64,000 nucleotides of DNA from Asterella californica (lineage: Eukaryota; Streptophyta; Marchantiopsida; Marchantiales; Aytoniaceae), in assembly GCA_036924285.1 (NCBI GenBank), contig JAYKYS010000007.1:9920001-9984000 (forward strand), read 5' to 3'. Position 1 is the first letter of the stretch, and every line of letters starts with the position of its first letter. Shown piece after piece: positions 22,010 to 33,049 of the stretch. The position numbers and the translations under genes are program-made. The notes under the pieces were generated by a model that saw nothing but the letters and a program-made list of their open reading frames with translations, did not search any database and was not told the DNA's origin.

Positions 22010-24228
22010 GTGATGGATCTATTGCTACTACGATCTCGCTTGAGCAGCCTGAGGGATCACAAGAGACTGATGGAAAGGCTGCTCAAGATTTAGAAAGTAG
22101 TTGCACTGTACATAGTGAGAAATCTGGTTTGATGGCTTTCAGTTCTGATAATTGGAGTGAGTTCACGCGGATAGAGGATTTGACTGAGACGAGTAGAAGG
22201 CAGATGGAGAGGTGTGCAGCAAATCTGCGTTGTACATGAGTTCTGAAGGAAGATGAGATGATTTCTGGTGTTTATGAGGAGTTTGTAGGTGTACAGTCTT
22301 TTGTTCGTTGGCTGGATGATGTAGACAGATTGATGGAACAGATGGGAGGTAGGGGGGTGATCCCCATCCATTCTCGTGAAGTCTATGAGGAGATTATCTC
22401 ATACTTGCGATATCTTCCTCATCCGAGATTGGAGAATGAATGGAAGGATGCAGTCTGTTGGTGTGGCTCTCAGCAAGAAGCGGAAGTACACGCCAAGTAT
22501 AAAGCTGTAGCGAGGAAGGTGAAGCACGTGGCGACCCAATTATCTGTTGATTCTCAGCAGCAGATGAAGTTAGCGGCTACTGAACCTGTGCTTAGAGATC
22601 CTACACATGTAGGGTACAAGTTTACTCAAGAGACACTCGAGCAACTCCAGATAGGAGGGAGTGGCTTCTTGACTGAAGAGGAGAAACGAACTTTTGAACA
22701 GATGATAGTTAGCCATGGTAAGGCATTTTCTTTCTCAGCTGAGGAGATTGGTTGTGGAGATCCTAGTGTGATAGCTCCGATGGTTATCTTCACTGTTCCT
22801 CACATACCTTGGGACTTGAAGCCGATTCCAGTCCCTCGTGCCTTGCTACCGAAGGTGATTGAGTTATTGAAGGAGAGGATGCGGATGGGTATTCTTGAAC
22901 CATCTATGGCTCCGTACTCTAGCCAATGGTTCACAATATCTAAGAAGATAGGAGCTCTGCGCTTCATCCAAGACTTGCAGCCTGCCAACAAGATCACGAT
23001 TCGAAACGTCGAGACAAGACATCTGGTTGATGAAGTAGCTGAGGCGTTTGCTGGAAGGTCAATCTATTCTATTGGAGATCTGTTTTCAGGTTATGATCAG
23101 TTTCAGCTTGCTTTGGAGAGTAGAGACTTGAGTACCATGCGTACACCTTTGGGATTGATGCGGATGTGTACTCTTCCTCAGGGTGCGACAAACTCAGTAG
23201 CCCATATGCAGAATACGATGCATAAGGTGTTACGAGAATTTGTACCTGAAGTCACTATCCCGTTTCTGGATGATATTCTCATGAAAGGGTGTCCGATGGA
23301 AGACAAAGACGAAGCTGTGACTTCTGATGGATGCAAAAAGTTCATTGCAGACCACATTCGAGATGTGAAGAAGATTTTGATGCGTTTGGAAGAGGTACAT
23401 CTCACTCTGTCAGGTACCAAATCTCGCTTTGGGATGTCAGAGATTGTGGTGGTAGGTCATCTGTGTGGTACTTTTGGAAGACGTCCGAACCCAGAGAAGG
23501 TAGATGCTATAGCAAGGATAGCTGACTGCACCAACATTATTGAGGTTTGACGGTTCTTAAGAGCTTGTGTATTCTTTTGTGTGAGTATTCCTCATTATGC
23601 ACACATTGCCGAGTCTTTGTATGCACTTGTGAGGAATGGAAAGAGGTTTACTTGACGGCAAGAACATCACGAGACGATGGAGCAACTGAAAGGGATTCTG
23701 AAGTCTCCATCTATACTAAGGAGGCTTAACTACGAGAGCGGGAGACCTGTGGTGCTGACTGTTGATACGAGTCCAAAGACGATTGGATGGGCAGTTGGTC
23801 AAGAAGATGCAGATCGTGTGCGGTTTATTTTAAGGTTTGGAGCTCGGATCTTAACAGATAGACAACGTAACTATCCTCAAGTGAAGCGTGAGTTGTGGGG
23901 AGCTGTTACTGCTATGAAGGTAGATCGAGAGTTCTTGATAAGAGCTCGTGTGATACTAGAAACAGATTGTTTGTCTTTGTTGGGTATGATAGCGAACTGC
24001 AATACACCAGACATAGCAATGTTGCGATGGATTGTTTATGTCCGGAGTCTGAATCCTGAGCTAAAGCATATAGCAGGGAAAGACAATCCAGTTGCAGATA
24101 TGTTGTCTAGGACTCGTTATACATATGAGGATGAGATGTTTGCTGAGGTGGAGAATGAAGAAAAGAGAGACGTTTGGTGCCAAGTTGGTCAGCAGACTTC
24201 AGACTTGGAACCACTGCCGTTTGAATAC
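21977..24228 (+). pseudogene. pol: RT and RNase H, element 6
   Basis: One frame runs from the frameshift site through RNase H, broken by TGA at 22237-22239 (for glycine), 23548-23550 (for arginine) and 23653-23655 (for tryptophan). RT landmarks are RMGILEPSMAPYSSQWF, ALRFIQDLQPANKI, LFSGYDQFQLA, RTPLGLMRMCTLPQGATNS and the catalytic IPFLDDI near 23260-23280. RNase H starts at VVLTVDTSPKTIGWAVG and includes RQRNYPQVKRELWG and HIAGKDNPVADMLSR. The 430-codon open piece at 22258-23550 is one of the best preserved RT regions in the window. Confidence 0.88.
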
Positions 24229-25562
24229 TAGTAGTAGTCTATTTTTCTTTTTGTCATTCAGATGATCAATCACAGACAAGAGGTCCATCTTCTCCAAGAA
24301 AACTCTCTTTACGACATCGGGATCAAAAATTTATCGAGACTGAGAGAACGAACTTTTACACCCAAAGATACAAAAGACATGAATAAAACTAGAAGAAATC
24401 AGAAATCTCTAAGACATGTCAAAGGATTCTCTTCAGACTGTAACTACACAAAAGTGCTCAACCAGAATGGAACAATTGAGTCGTCGATTATTATAGAGTC
24501 AATATCACAACCAGAAAATGATCTACAATAAAAAGTACGACAAAAGAAAACGGTGAAGCTATCACTCGATTGAAATACTCTTCCCCAAAGTTTCTCACGA
24601 TCCATGCCCCATGGTTCATCTTTGGTTTGCAATGACACCGGATATCGACCCAGAGGTTGAAAGGAAGGTTCGCTGGATAGTTGAGATCCATTCTTCGTCA
24701 CAACAAGATATACACCGTCAAATTCCAAATCTCTCCGTATGTAACAATTGGAAGGATCATTGGAAGATGTAAGTCCATCACCTTCCTCATGAACTCGTCA
24801 CCAAAATACGCAACTAACCATGCCAAAAATGATCACGGTGGATGCAATGAAGCTTGATGTGAAATGGATTCGAGAAAGGAAGATCCGGAGTCGACAACAA
24901 ACCTCCATCCATAACCACCACTCCTGCAGTTCTTCCTCTTCCACGCAGACCACCGAGAACCTTCACGAATCATCCGTTAAGATAGAATGTCTTATGAACC
25001 CTCGACCCATCCCATCATTTTATACTCAAATGCGGCAACAAGAACCACTGAAGTGAACGCGCACAGATTGATGACTTGGCACGTTTCTCTATCGTACGAT
25101 TACTTAAACAGATAATCGTGATCGTGACATCCATCACACCGTTCACCAAGTTACGCGATAAAGTTCATGAAATGTAGAAAAGAAGCACAACCTAAGTTCA
25201 ACGGGTATTTCACATAAGAGCCGAACCACAACACGACAACGGTCGAACAACCCAAGTTGCTGGTGGGTGACAAGAAGAGAATGACAAAGACTAGTCGAAA
25301 GATGATGACCAAGAAATGCAAGCCGCTGTAAAGGCTTCGCTAGAGAGTCTAGCACGTGATCCAAGAAGACCACCGGAGGAAATCTTTATCTATGAGATGT
25401 CAAAGAAAAAAGCATACAAAGAGACTATGGAATTAAAAGAAAAACACGATCGAGAGATGAGACAAGACAAGAGACAAAAGATGAACCACGATATTCATTA
25501 TTCTCGTCTGATGCAGATACTCATATCACAGAACGAGTTGTAGTCACGAAGCATATCCGTAT
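24229..25562. other. Unassigned stretch with one possible coding fragment
   Basis: It contains the inverted R1 copy (separate entry). An open frame at 25295-25543 (plus) encodes a highly charged peptide (SLARDPRRPPEEIFIYEMSK, then KKAYKETMELKEKH) that looks like real but unidentified coding sequence, perhaps a gag-like or helical fragment. No start context or partner domain was found. Confidence 0.35.
24480..24850 (-). repeat. Diverged dispersed repeat R1, minus copy
   Basis: This is the inverted partner of 16240-16620. The minus strand reads LPIVTYGEIWNLTVYILL, stop, then MDLNYPANLPFNLWVDIRC and IVRNFGEEYFNRVIASPFSF. The stop lies at the same position relative to the VYILL motif in both copies. 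Function unknown. Confidence 0.5.
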
Positions 25563-25571
25563 CATGTTGCA

Positions 25572-25650
25572 TGATCTTTTGTATAGTGAAGGATGATAAC
25601 AAAAGATTTGTTTTTCCATTACGTACGTAGTTGTAAAGGAAGCTACCCTA
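25572..25650 (+). repeat. Short direct repeat, right copy (partner 19905-19985)
   Basis: It matches the left copy over about 80 bases with several substitutions. It stands just before the diverged LTR-A-like segment. Confidence 0.55.
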
Positions 25651-25651
25651 C

Positions 25652-26405
25652 ACAATTTTGAGGAGGCGGAAGCAATGGAATCTGACTAGGTATTTGTGGT
25701 TCCTAGCGCTATACTAAGGGTGCAATGTGGCTACTTGACCATTATATGAAAAAACCTCACATAATGTGAACTGACGTAAAGAGGCAGCTTAAAGGGCTAG
25801 CTTGTATTTACAACTTGTCGATGGATGTTTCAAAGGATTAGGAGGTTCAATGCATACGCACAAGATGACATTGAGTTTAGATCTGTGCAGATTACACGCT
25901 GGTTAAGATTGTTCGTGAAGAGACGGATCCAGAGTGTGCTCTAGACAAAATTTGGACATAGAAAAGAGGATTTTGAGTGCTTCGTTGACCTGCAAAGGAG
26001 AGTTGGACCGTCCGAATCGTTTCAGAGTCTAAATTTGTTGTCTTTGGATCCATCGAGATCAGAACACCGAGTTGTTCAAGAAATTGAAGACGATACGAAG
26101 TTTCATCGGATGATTTCAAAGATGTGAGAAAAATTGGTTTGCAAGGAGACGCTTACGTCAAATTTTTGTTCGCCTGCAATCTGAAGTTGGATTGTTATTC
26201 GTGATCGGTGAACCAAACTCTTTGTTCTTGGTGCTATGCGACTAGGTAGTCTTTATCTACGCATAGGGAAGATCATATGTAGATCGGATTGTTGTGTTGT
26301 GCGTGGTGAGTGAAGTTGAGCCGTAGGAGAATGATTTACGTCATTTTCTGCTTCTTGTAACCAAATTTTTTACGTGGTTTTGCGAGGAGAACTCCAAGCG
26401 GCCTC
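25652..26405 (+). repeat. Diverged fragment of LTR family A
   Basis: It is colinear with LTR-A positions about 8817-9560: GGCAGCTTAAAGGGCTAGCT, then GAAGAGACGGATC, then GGAGAGTTGGACCGTC, then TTGTCTTTGGATCCATCGAG, then AGAAATTGAAGACGATACGA. Divergence is much higher than between the LTRs of element 1, so this is an old or separate subfamily copy. Both ends are truncated. Confidence 0.75.
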
Positions 26406-27847
26406 AGATCATACGGTCTGTTTTGTCAGTTAAGCACCTCAGCTAGGTTGACGAGTGCGGAGTGACTAATCCCCAGGGCTTGGAGGCCTTACTTCTTCGA
26501 GTTGAGCCTTCAAGCTCTTTGTTATGATGGATAGTCTTGGTGAGTGCAATCTGGATTTTCTGCGAACATAGAGTGGTTTTGGTTCGACTTTAGTGATTTT
26601 TTAGTACCCGTTGGTATGGTGGAGTGAGTACATATCATTTATCACTCGAAGAACTCGAATTGCGAGGTCTGATTGAGAGATTTCAGATCATGGATTTCTG
26701 CTAGTGGGAGTTTGCAGATCGTTGGTATCTTCGATTTACGGGTGCGCTTGTGCGGAGTGGTTCTTTTTGGTCGTGTGGTTGATCACTGTGCAGATTAGTG
26801 GTGGTTGGAGTTGTTCTTGGTCGGATTTGTGTTGAGGTAGTGCGGAAGCGCTGTTGGAATTTCCTATGACGGGTTTTGAGTTCAATTTGAGGTCGACAGA
26901 AGTGCGTCGGTGGACGTCTGATAGACGTGGGTCAGCAATTCTTGGTGCTAAGGAGTGCAGTAGGTGCACATTGAGAAGACGATTCCAACGCACCAAGAAT
27001 TGTTCGTTTTGGTGAAGGATAGAAGGAGTTACAAGGAGAAGAAGGTCACGGATGATCCAAAATCTGACGTAATATCGCATGCGAGTGCCAGTTTGACAGA
27101 TTTTGACCTTGTGGAGTGTGTTTCGATCTCTGTTTTGGGGTGTTCTCTTCATGCATGTCCTTCTTGTGTTGTTTGGCAGGAGGAGCAGAGGTGCGTGAGT
27201 GCGGAGATGTGAGAAGCAGAGTGCGAGAGTGCGGAGACGGAGCGGAGTCCGAGCCCGAGTTCGCCGCAATCCAGCTTGCTGGCGTGCGTGAGAGAGGTAT
27301 GCAAGTTTTAGTTGTGTGAGAAGTGTAAAACCAACAGGTCATCCATCCCAACACTATTATTGAACTTGCACACTTAACTCTGTAGTTCTTAACTTTGGCT
27401 TTACCACTAGATCAATAGCTCTTGGTGTCTTCTAGGGATGCATGCAAGTACTTATGGACTTGTTTAAGGTAGTAAGAGACCTTCTCGCACATTCCTAGAG
27501 GAGTGGTAGGACGACCCTCTAGTACTAAGGAGAAGCTGTTGTTGTGGTAGTGTTTGTTTATACCGGAGAGACGAGTATGGAAGCAGTTGGTGGCAGTTGT
27601 CTTGGGTGAGCTAGTAGAGTTACCACGGAGATACTTTTGGAGCTACTAGAGGTGTGGACATCTAGTTAGTGACCTTAGGTACATGTTATGACGGTTGGTG
27701 GTCATATATTGTATATGTGGTCACCGAAGAGGAGTCGTCAGTCCGGATGGGGTTAGGTTTCTCGTTATGTGAATGTTTGAATGTGGAGGGTTACTACAAC
27801 CTCTCCATATTCTTCTTTTTGTTTGTGCGTCGTGTTTGCTTGTGTTG
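26406..27847. other. No recognised gene upstream of element 2
   Basis: Opposite-strand ORFs around 26736-27354 overlap and show no recognisable domain. The stretch is followed by element 2, a solo LTR-C and then the unrelated gag fragment at 38382, all plus strand, so it could be the 5' part (LTR and leader) of that interrupted element. This is inference from position only. Confidence 0.3.
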
Positions 27848-27851
27848 GCGC

Positions 27852-29224
27852 TGTCGCGCCATTTGGCGGCTACATGCTTGACTTCTATTCCGACGCTTAG
27901 GTTTGGTAGTTCTAGAAGTTAGCTCATATTACTTCTAGTCCTTTATGTATATGTTTGACACCTTTGCATACAGTGTTAACACTATTTTGAGTCCTAGTAG
28001 GGTGATAGTATGTTAGTTATCTTGTTCAAGCATTTGTGCGCTTGTGCAAGTGACTTCTTACTTGTCTATGACGTTCAATGTACATAACTTAGGATTTCCA
28101 TGCTGATAGGGGTTTGAGCTCATGGGTTGTACTTACTTGTCGCCCATGCACGCTTTCTAGCTAATTTAAGTTATTTTTCAGGGCTATATGTCATTTTAGG
28201 TAGTTTAAGTTTTACGCTGGCACTCTAGGGGGCTTGACGTGATAGCCTATGAGTGTAGATAAGTTACCAGGTAGTTTAAGGCACAAAAGGACAGTCAAGT
28301 GGAGCTATGAACTCCCATTGGTCCATTTTTGTCTTTTGTAAAACTCTAAGTTTAGAAACAGAGCTCTAGAGTGGAGTTCGAGCGTTTGGTGGGGGATCTT
28401 CGAAATCTGAGAACACAGGAAGAGAGAGCTCGTTGAGCCAAGCACTGTCAGTGAAATTTTCGATCAATTTGAGGCAATAAAGACGAAGTTATGCCCAATT
28501 GAAGTTCGGATTATGCCAAAACTGTATCACTTTCGTTGATTTTGGGGTTTTCAGTGTCACTTGCAGCAGAATTGAAGAAATTGCTTCAAAACTTCGTGGT
28601 TGCGTTCTCTTCCAGCAGGGCTACTATTTCCCAAAAAGTTTCATATCTATTGAGTAACTGAGTAATTCAGGGCGGCTGCTGAAGCAGAGGGGGTCTGAAA
28701 AGCTCTTAATCTAGAGCAGCGACTTCAGAGGAGGAGATCTGGAGTTTTGTGTACATTCAGGAGTCCCAACTTCACAGGGATGTTCAGCATCCTGTAGACT
28801 TCAAATACTGTGAGAATATTTGAAATTCATCGAGCCAATTCTCTGTTCTAGGTCAGAATAGCTGTCTAGGTATCAGAAATTGCCATAATTCTTTTACTCA
28901 GAACTTTTCTGTCAACATCTTGGTGCTAGAATTCAGTCTCGGGCTGAAATTTCGTGTGTGTGTTCAGTAGTGCCTCATTGACATGTAGGGGAAGTTTAGA
29001 AGTCTGAACCTTCATAGTTTTCCTCTCTTTGAGTGCCAAAGTTCACCGTCTAAACCTATTACTATTAGTGAGACCTAAATTTCGCTTTTGGAGCATATTA
29101 GAGGATCATACACTCCTGTGTGAGTGTTTATAGCTCCTGTTGTGACCTGAAAGCCAACCTCTTGAGTAAACAACCACAGCCAGAAGCCCGGCGCTTTCCT
29201 AGGTAGACGGATCACACTCCGACA
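27852..29224 (+). repeat. 5' LTR, family B (element 2)
   Basis: Starts TGTCGCGCC and ends CTCCGACA, giving the TGTCG...CGACA inverted termini shared with family C. From about 300 bp inwards it shares about 1 kb with LTR-C (for example GTTTAAGGCACAAAAGGACA and AGAAACAGAGCTCTAGAGTG), but the outermost 5' part is different. Confidence 0.92.
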
Positions 29225-29234
29225 TACTCTCTTT

Positions 29235-29253
29235 TGGTAACTCGACGTGAAAC
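29235..29253 (+). promoter_or_regulatory. Candidate primer-binding site, element 2
   Basis: TGGTAACTCGACGTGAAAC begins 10 bases after the LTR end. It is a close relative of the site in elements 1 and 4. The distance is longer than usual, and the tRNA is not assigned. Confidence 0.4.
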
Positions 29254-29298
29254 ACCTAGGGTGGGAGTTTTCTTGAGAGTGTTACAGGATCAGATATC

Positions 29299-30743
29299 AT
29301 GGCCAACCAAGGATCATCAAGTGGAGGTGTTGCTGCTGCTCAGCAACTTGTTCAGCTTGATGCTGCTACGATGAAGATGTTCTAAGCTTTTTCCATGTTT
29401 ATGCAGCAGCAGCAGAGCACAAAGAGGAAAGAGGTATTAGCAACCAAGGCGTTGCAATCTGTGGTGCATCAGATGGACCAGTTCAAGGGGACAGATATTT
29501 CCAAGTACGTGCGATACTATGCTAGGGAGATGGAGGTGAACAAGGTACCTGAGAAGGAGATGGTAGAGAACTTTGAACTTGCTGTTGTGCCTGAGATTTG
29601 TGGGCGTGTGAAAGAGCTCAAGCAGCAGCAAGGACAGAGTTGGGAGAGCTTTATGCGAGCTTTGAAGGAGGAGTACTACACTGAAGATTCAGAGAGGGTG
29701 ACCAAGAGAACATTCTTGGAGTGGGTGGTGAAGCCTAACAAAGGTTTGTCTGTAAATGAGTTGTTAAGAGAGTTTGATCGTCAGTATGCTCAGCTTTCTA
29801 GGACAGAGAAGCTTACACTAGAGGTGGAGAAGACCGAGCTTTTCCTACAAGTAGCGGACGTGACTATTCAGGAGAAGCTTGAGCTGTTGCTGGAAGACAA
29901 GAGTGAGGAGAGAGGATTGAAGACTGATTGGAAGGAGGTTGAAGAGGCTGTTTCTTTGCTGGCCAAGAGACAGAGAAGAAGGGACAAGGTGGTGGTAAGT
30001 GAAGCAGCACCTCTGATAATTTCTATCAAGCAGTTGCCTACTAAGCCCACTTTGGTAATCGCTAGAGAGGAAGACTCACCGTTTGATGAGTTGATTAAGG
30101 GTATGAAGGAGCTTAAGCTTAAGCTCACTAGGTTAGAAGAGAAGGAGCAGAATGTACAGCCTGCTATGCAGAGACCTCAGATGAGAGAAGGCTTTGTTCA
30201 TCGTTGTATATGGTGTGATAGCCTAGACCATGTAAGAAGAGATTGTGGGGAGTTTTCAGATGCATTGAGGAAGGATTTGATCTTCTTCAAAGATGGTAAG
30301 ATCCATCTGAGAGAGACTGGGATGATGTTGGGAACCAACTTTGGCAAGGGTGGTATGAAAAGACTTGTGAATGAAATATCAGCATCACATGCTGTTTCTC
30401 TTGTGAATGCTGCTACTTGTGGAGTGAAAGTGGAGATGGAGAGAGAGAAAGGGACTACTGGGTTGTGGTCTGATGTAGTGCGGTCCGTAGCTAGAACAGA
30501 GTTAGACAAGGATGTGCTACGGAGGGTTGGGAACTCAATTCGAGAAACTACAAGATGGAACGACCCTGTGGACACTATGTCAGTGCATGCTTATGGTGCA
30601 AAAAGTCAGCATGAAGCTGTACTAGAAGAAAAACGCAGGAGGGAGGATGCAGGTGAGGCTTCTACAGCCAAACGACATGCTACAAGGAGTGAAAGGCTAG
30701 ACCAGAGGCAAGGCAAGAGACAACACCTACTCGGAAGGAGAAT
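29299..30743 (+). pseudogene. gag: Gag, element 2
   Basis: The ATG at 29299 (MANQGSSSGG) starts the frame, but TAA at 29383-29385 replaces the glutamine of MFQAF (compare element 1). The frame then stays open for more than 450 codons. Landmarks: VRYYAREMEVNKVPEKEMVE, SFMRALKEEYYTEDSERVTK, LLREFDRQYAQLSRTEKLTL, LLAKRQRRRDK and the CCHC knuckle CIWCDSLDHVRRDC (near 30205-30246). An internal start after the stop is possible but would drop the N-terminus. Near 30740 the frame moves by -1, before the protease linker. Confidence 0.88.
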
Positions 30744-31622
30744 ATGGAGGATCTACCACCTACAACACCAAAGGAGAAAGAGAGAAGCAAGGAGAAGGGT
30801 AAGATGCCTGCATACAAACTTCAGTCTGACATTGAGATTGCTACAGACTTGAAGCAGATGTTAGAGAATCGTATCTTGAATGGGAAGGTTGAGTTTACTT
30901 TGGGTGAGATTCTTGGGATTGCAAAGCGTGAGTTCCATGAGGTTATCATAAATATCATCAAGAGGAAACGTCAGATTTTGGGTGAAGCAACTACGCTTAA
31001 CGCTCTAGGGACCAAACTGTCAGAGGATGAGGAAGATGAGATTGCTGGTTACTGCTCTCAAGTATCAGAAGAGAGATCATATCAGCATGTGAGGTTTGAA
31101 GATGAGGTGGAAGCATCGCAGAAGAGCCATTACTCTCACAACCATTGGGCAAGAGCAACCACAGAGACCTTGGTGAAGTTGGGAGATCTGGAGGAACCTG
31201 TGGTGGCATTGATTGATCACGGCTCAGAGATTAATCTGATGTCTAAGGAGCTGTACAAGCGTGGAAGGTGGCCCATAGACACCGACCATGGATGGCTTAT
31301 CCGTGCTGCCAACAACCAGAGGGGAGAACTGTATGGTGCTTGTCCCAACATCAAGGTAACTGTGGGTGACATCAGTGATGTTCAGAATTTCTTTGTACAA
31401 GACATGTCAACCTATCCTATCATTCTAGGGCAGCCTTACATTACTGCTGTTAGAATGGAGACACGAGTTATGGATGATGGTTCAGCCTATGCTAGGATAC
31501 GTTAGTAGAGATGGCAAAAGAGCTGTTCAGTTTTTGACCGTTGCTGCAGAACATGAGAGGAATCGTGATAGCTTGAGAGACCGTCCACTACCTAAGATTA
31601 CTCAGGAGTTTAGAGAGTCTAA
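30744..31622 (+). pseudogene. Linker and aspartic protease, element 2
   Basis: AYKLQSDIEIATDLKQMLEN and ILGIAKREFHEVIINIIKRK form the conserved linker. The protease has WARATTETLVKLGDLEEPVV then ALIDHGSEINLMSKELYKRG (active-site DHG), WPIDTDHGWLIRAANNQRGE and ILGQPYITAVRMETRVMDDG. Near 31495-31505 a frame change interrupts YARIR...RDGKRAVQFLTV. This reverses the earlier -1 change, so gag and protease originally shared one frame. Confidence 0.88.
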
Positions 31623-31664
31623 GGGTTTTGGCAGAGTACCATTGAAGAGCGAGACTTCAATGAT
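31623..31664 (+). promoter_or_regulatory. Predicted -1 ribosomal frameshift site, element 2
   Basis: The heptamer GGGTTTT (31623-31629) is in protease phase (aaG GGT TTT, encoding K-G-F). A TAA lies just upstream in the -1 frame, and the zero frame ends at a TAG near 31669. Ten bases downstream an 8-bp stem CATTGAAG/CTTCAATG encloses a 7-base loop. After a -1 slip the frame stays open for about 60 codons towards RT. The stem sequence differs entirely from that of element 3, while the layout is the same. Confidence 0.72.
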
Positions 31665-33047
31665 ACAGTAGAGATAGGATTCTCGCCTGATCCAGTAGAA
31701 CAGGAAGCTTTATCCTCTAGCTTCTTAGGACTGACGTCATGTGGATCAGTGTGTTATAGGAAGGTTGAGAATCTGAAGAGGTTTGAGAGGCAACATGTGA
31801 AGTGTGTACAGCAGTCTTGATGAGACAGTGGAGAGTTAGCAGGAGATGAATACATATCTGGAGTGTTTGAAGAGCAGTATTTGGTAGATACTATAGGGGA
31901 GTTGAAATCTATAGTAGAAAGTTCTATAGATGATGTAGATAGAGTGGTGAGAGTGAGCTCCAAGGAGCTTTATGATGTAATTGATAAGTTTATAGATCGG
32001 CAAGAGGTGTATGTGGAGACCAAGTACAAGTCAGTGGCAAAGAAAGTCAAACCAGTGGCTTTGTCTTTACCACTCGATTACAGTCAGAAGATGGAGCAAG
32101 CTGCACGAGAGCCGACGCTCAGAGGACCGAGAAGAATTGGGCACCAGTTCACAGAAACAACACTGAAGGAGCTGAGGATTGGAGGTGATGGATTTCTTAC
32201 TGAGCAAGAGAAGAAGAGCTTCAGGGAGATGCTATCTAGGCATGATAAGGCGTTTGCATTTGAGTCACATGAAGTAGGATGTGTAGATCCAAGTGTAGTT
32301 GCACCTATGGTTATCTTTACTATACCGCATGTGCCTTGGAATCTACGTCCTATCCTTGTGCCTAGAGCTCATCTGCCAAAGCTGATAGACTTGCTCAATG
32401 AGAGGATTAGGATGGGTATCTTGGAACCATCTATAGCTCCCTATTCTAGTAGATGGTTTACTGTTCCGAAGAAAAGTGGAGCTTTGAGATTCATTCAAGA
32501 TATGCAGCCAGTTAACAAGGTGACTATCAGGAATATGGGTATAGGACCTATTGTAGACGAGTTTGCAGAGGCTTTTGCTGGTCGTGCTATCTATTCCATG
32601 GGAGACTTATATTCAGGTTATGATCAGTTTCAATTATCCTCTGAGAGTAGAGACTTGACTACAATGAGGACACCTTTGGGGTTACTAAGGATGTGCACCT
32701 TGCCGCAAGGTGCTACCAATTCTGTAGCACATATGATGAATGGCATGAACAAAGTTTTGAGGGACTTCATTCCTGAAAAAACTATGCCATTCCTTGATGA
32801 TGTGCCGATCAAAGGATGTGCTGAGGAGGAGAAGAATGGGGTAATGGATCAGAGGGGGTGCCGTAAGTTTGTTGCAGATCACATAGCTGACTGTGATAAG
32901 ATACTGAGTCGACTGGAGGAGATTCATTTGACTTTATCAGGAGCAAAGTCTGTATTTGGAGAACAGGAGGTGTTGATTGTGGACACCTATGTGGATCTTA
33001 TGGTCGGAAACCTTGTCCAAACAAGGTTGACGCCATTCGAAGGATGA
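31630..33047 (+). pseudogene. pol: Reverse transcriptase, element 2
   Basis: From the frameshift site the -1 frame is open to a double stop near 31818, then resumes in the same frame (long open piece from 31863). RT landmarks: RIRMGILEPSIAPYSSRWFT, VPKKSGALRFIQDMQPVNKV, AIYSMGDLYSGYDQFQL, RTPLGLLRMCTLPQGATNS and the catalytic PFLDDVPIKG (Asp codons at 32796 and 32799). FLDD replaces the more usual Y/F-x-DD. A frame change near 32980 turns the conserved VGHLCG segment out of frame. Confidence 0.9.
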
Positions 33048-33049
33048 AG

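Larger units (their letters stand above)
20181..24228 (+). mobile_element. Element 6: Ty3/gypsy fragment of the element-3 subfamily, no LTRs
   Basis: The fragment is colinear with element 3 (minus strand, about 45640-49655) from the C-terminal half of gag through RNase H. It begins abruptly at GTGGGAGGACGTCCGC and ends within LEPLPF, just before integrase. It lacks LTRs, the gag start and integrase, and has many indels in gag-protease but a long open RT frame. Flanking sequence matches no LTR directly, so it may have arrived by template switching or been trimmed by deletions. Confidence 0.85.

Noticed and set aside
26736..27354. Minus-strand ORFs upstream of element 2 (up to 177 codons)
   Set aside because: Low-complexity Arg/Ser/Pro/Thr composition in two overlapping frames, with no family resemblance.
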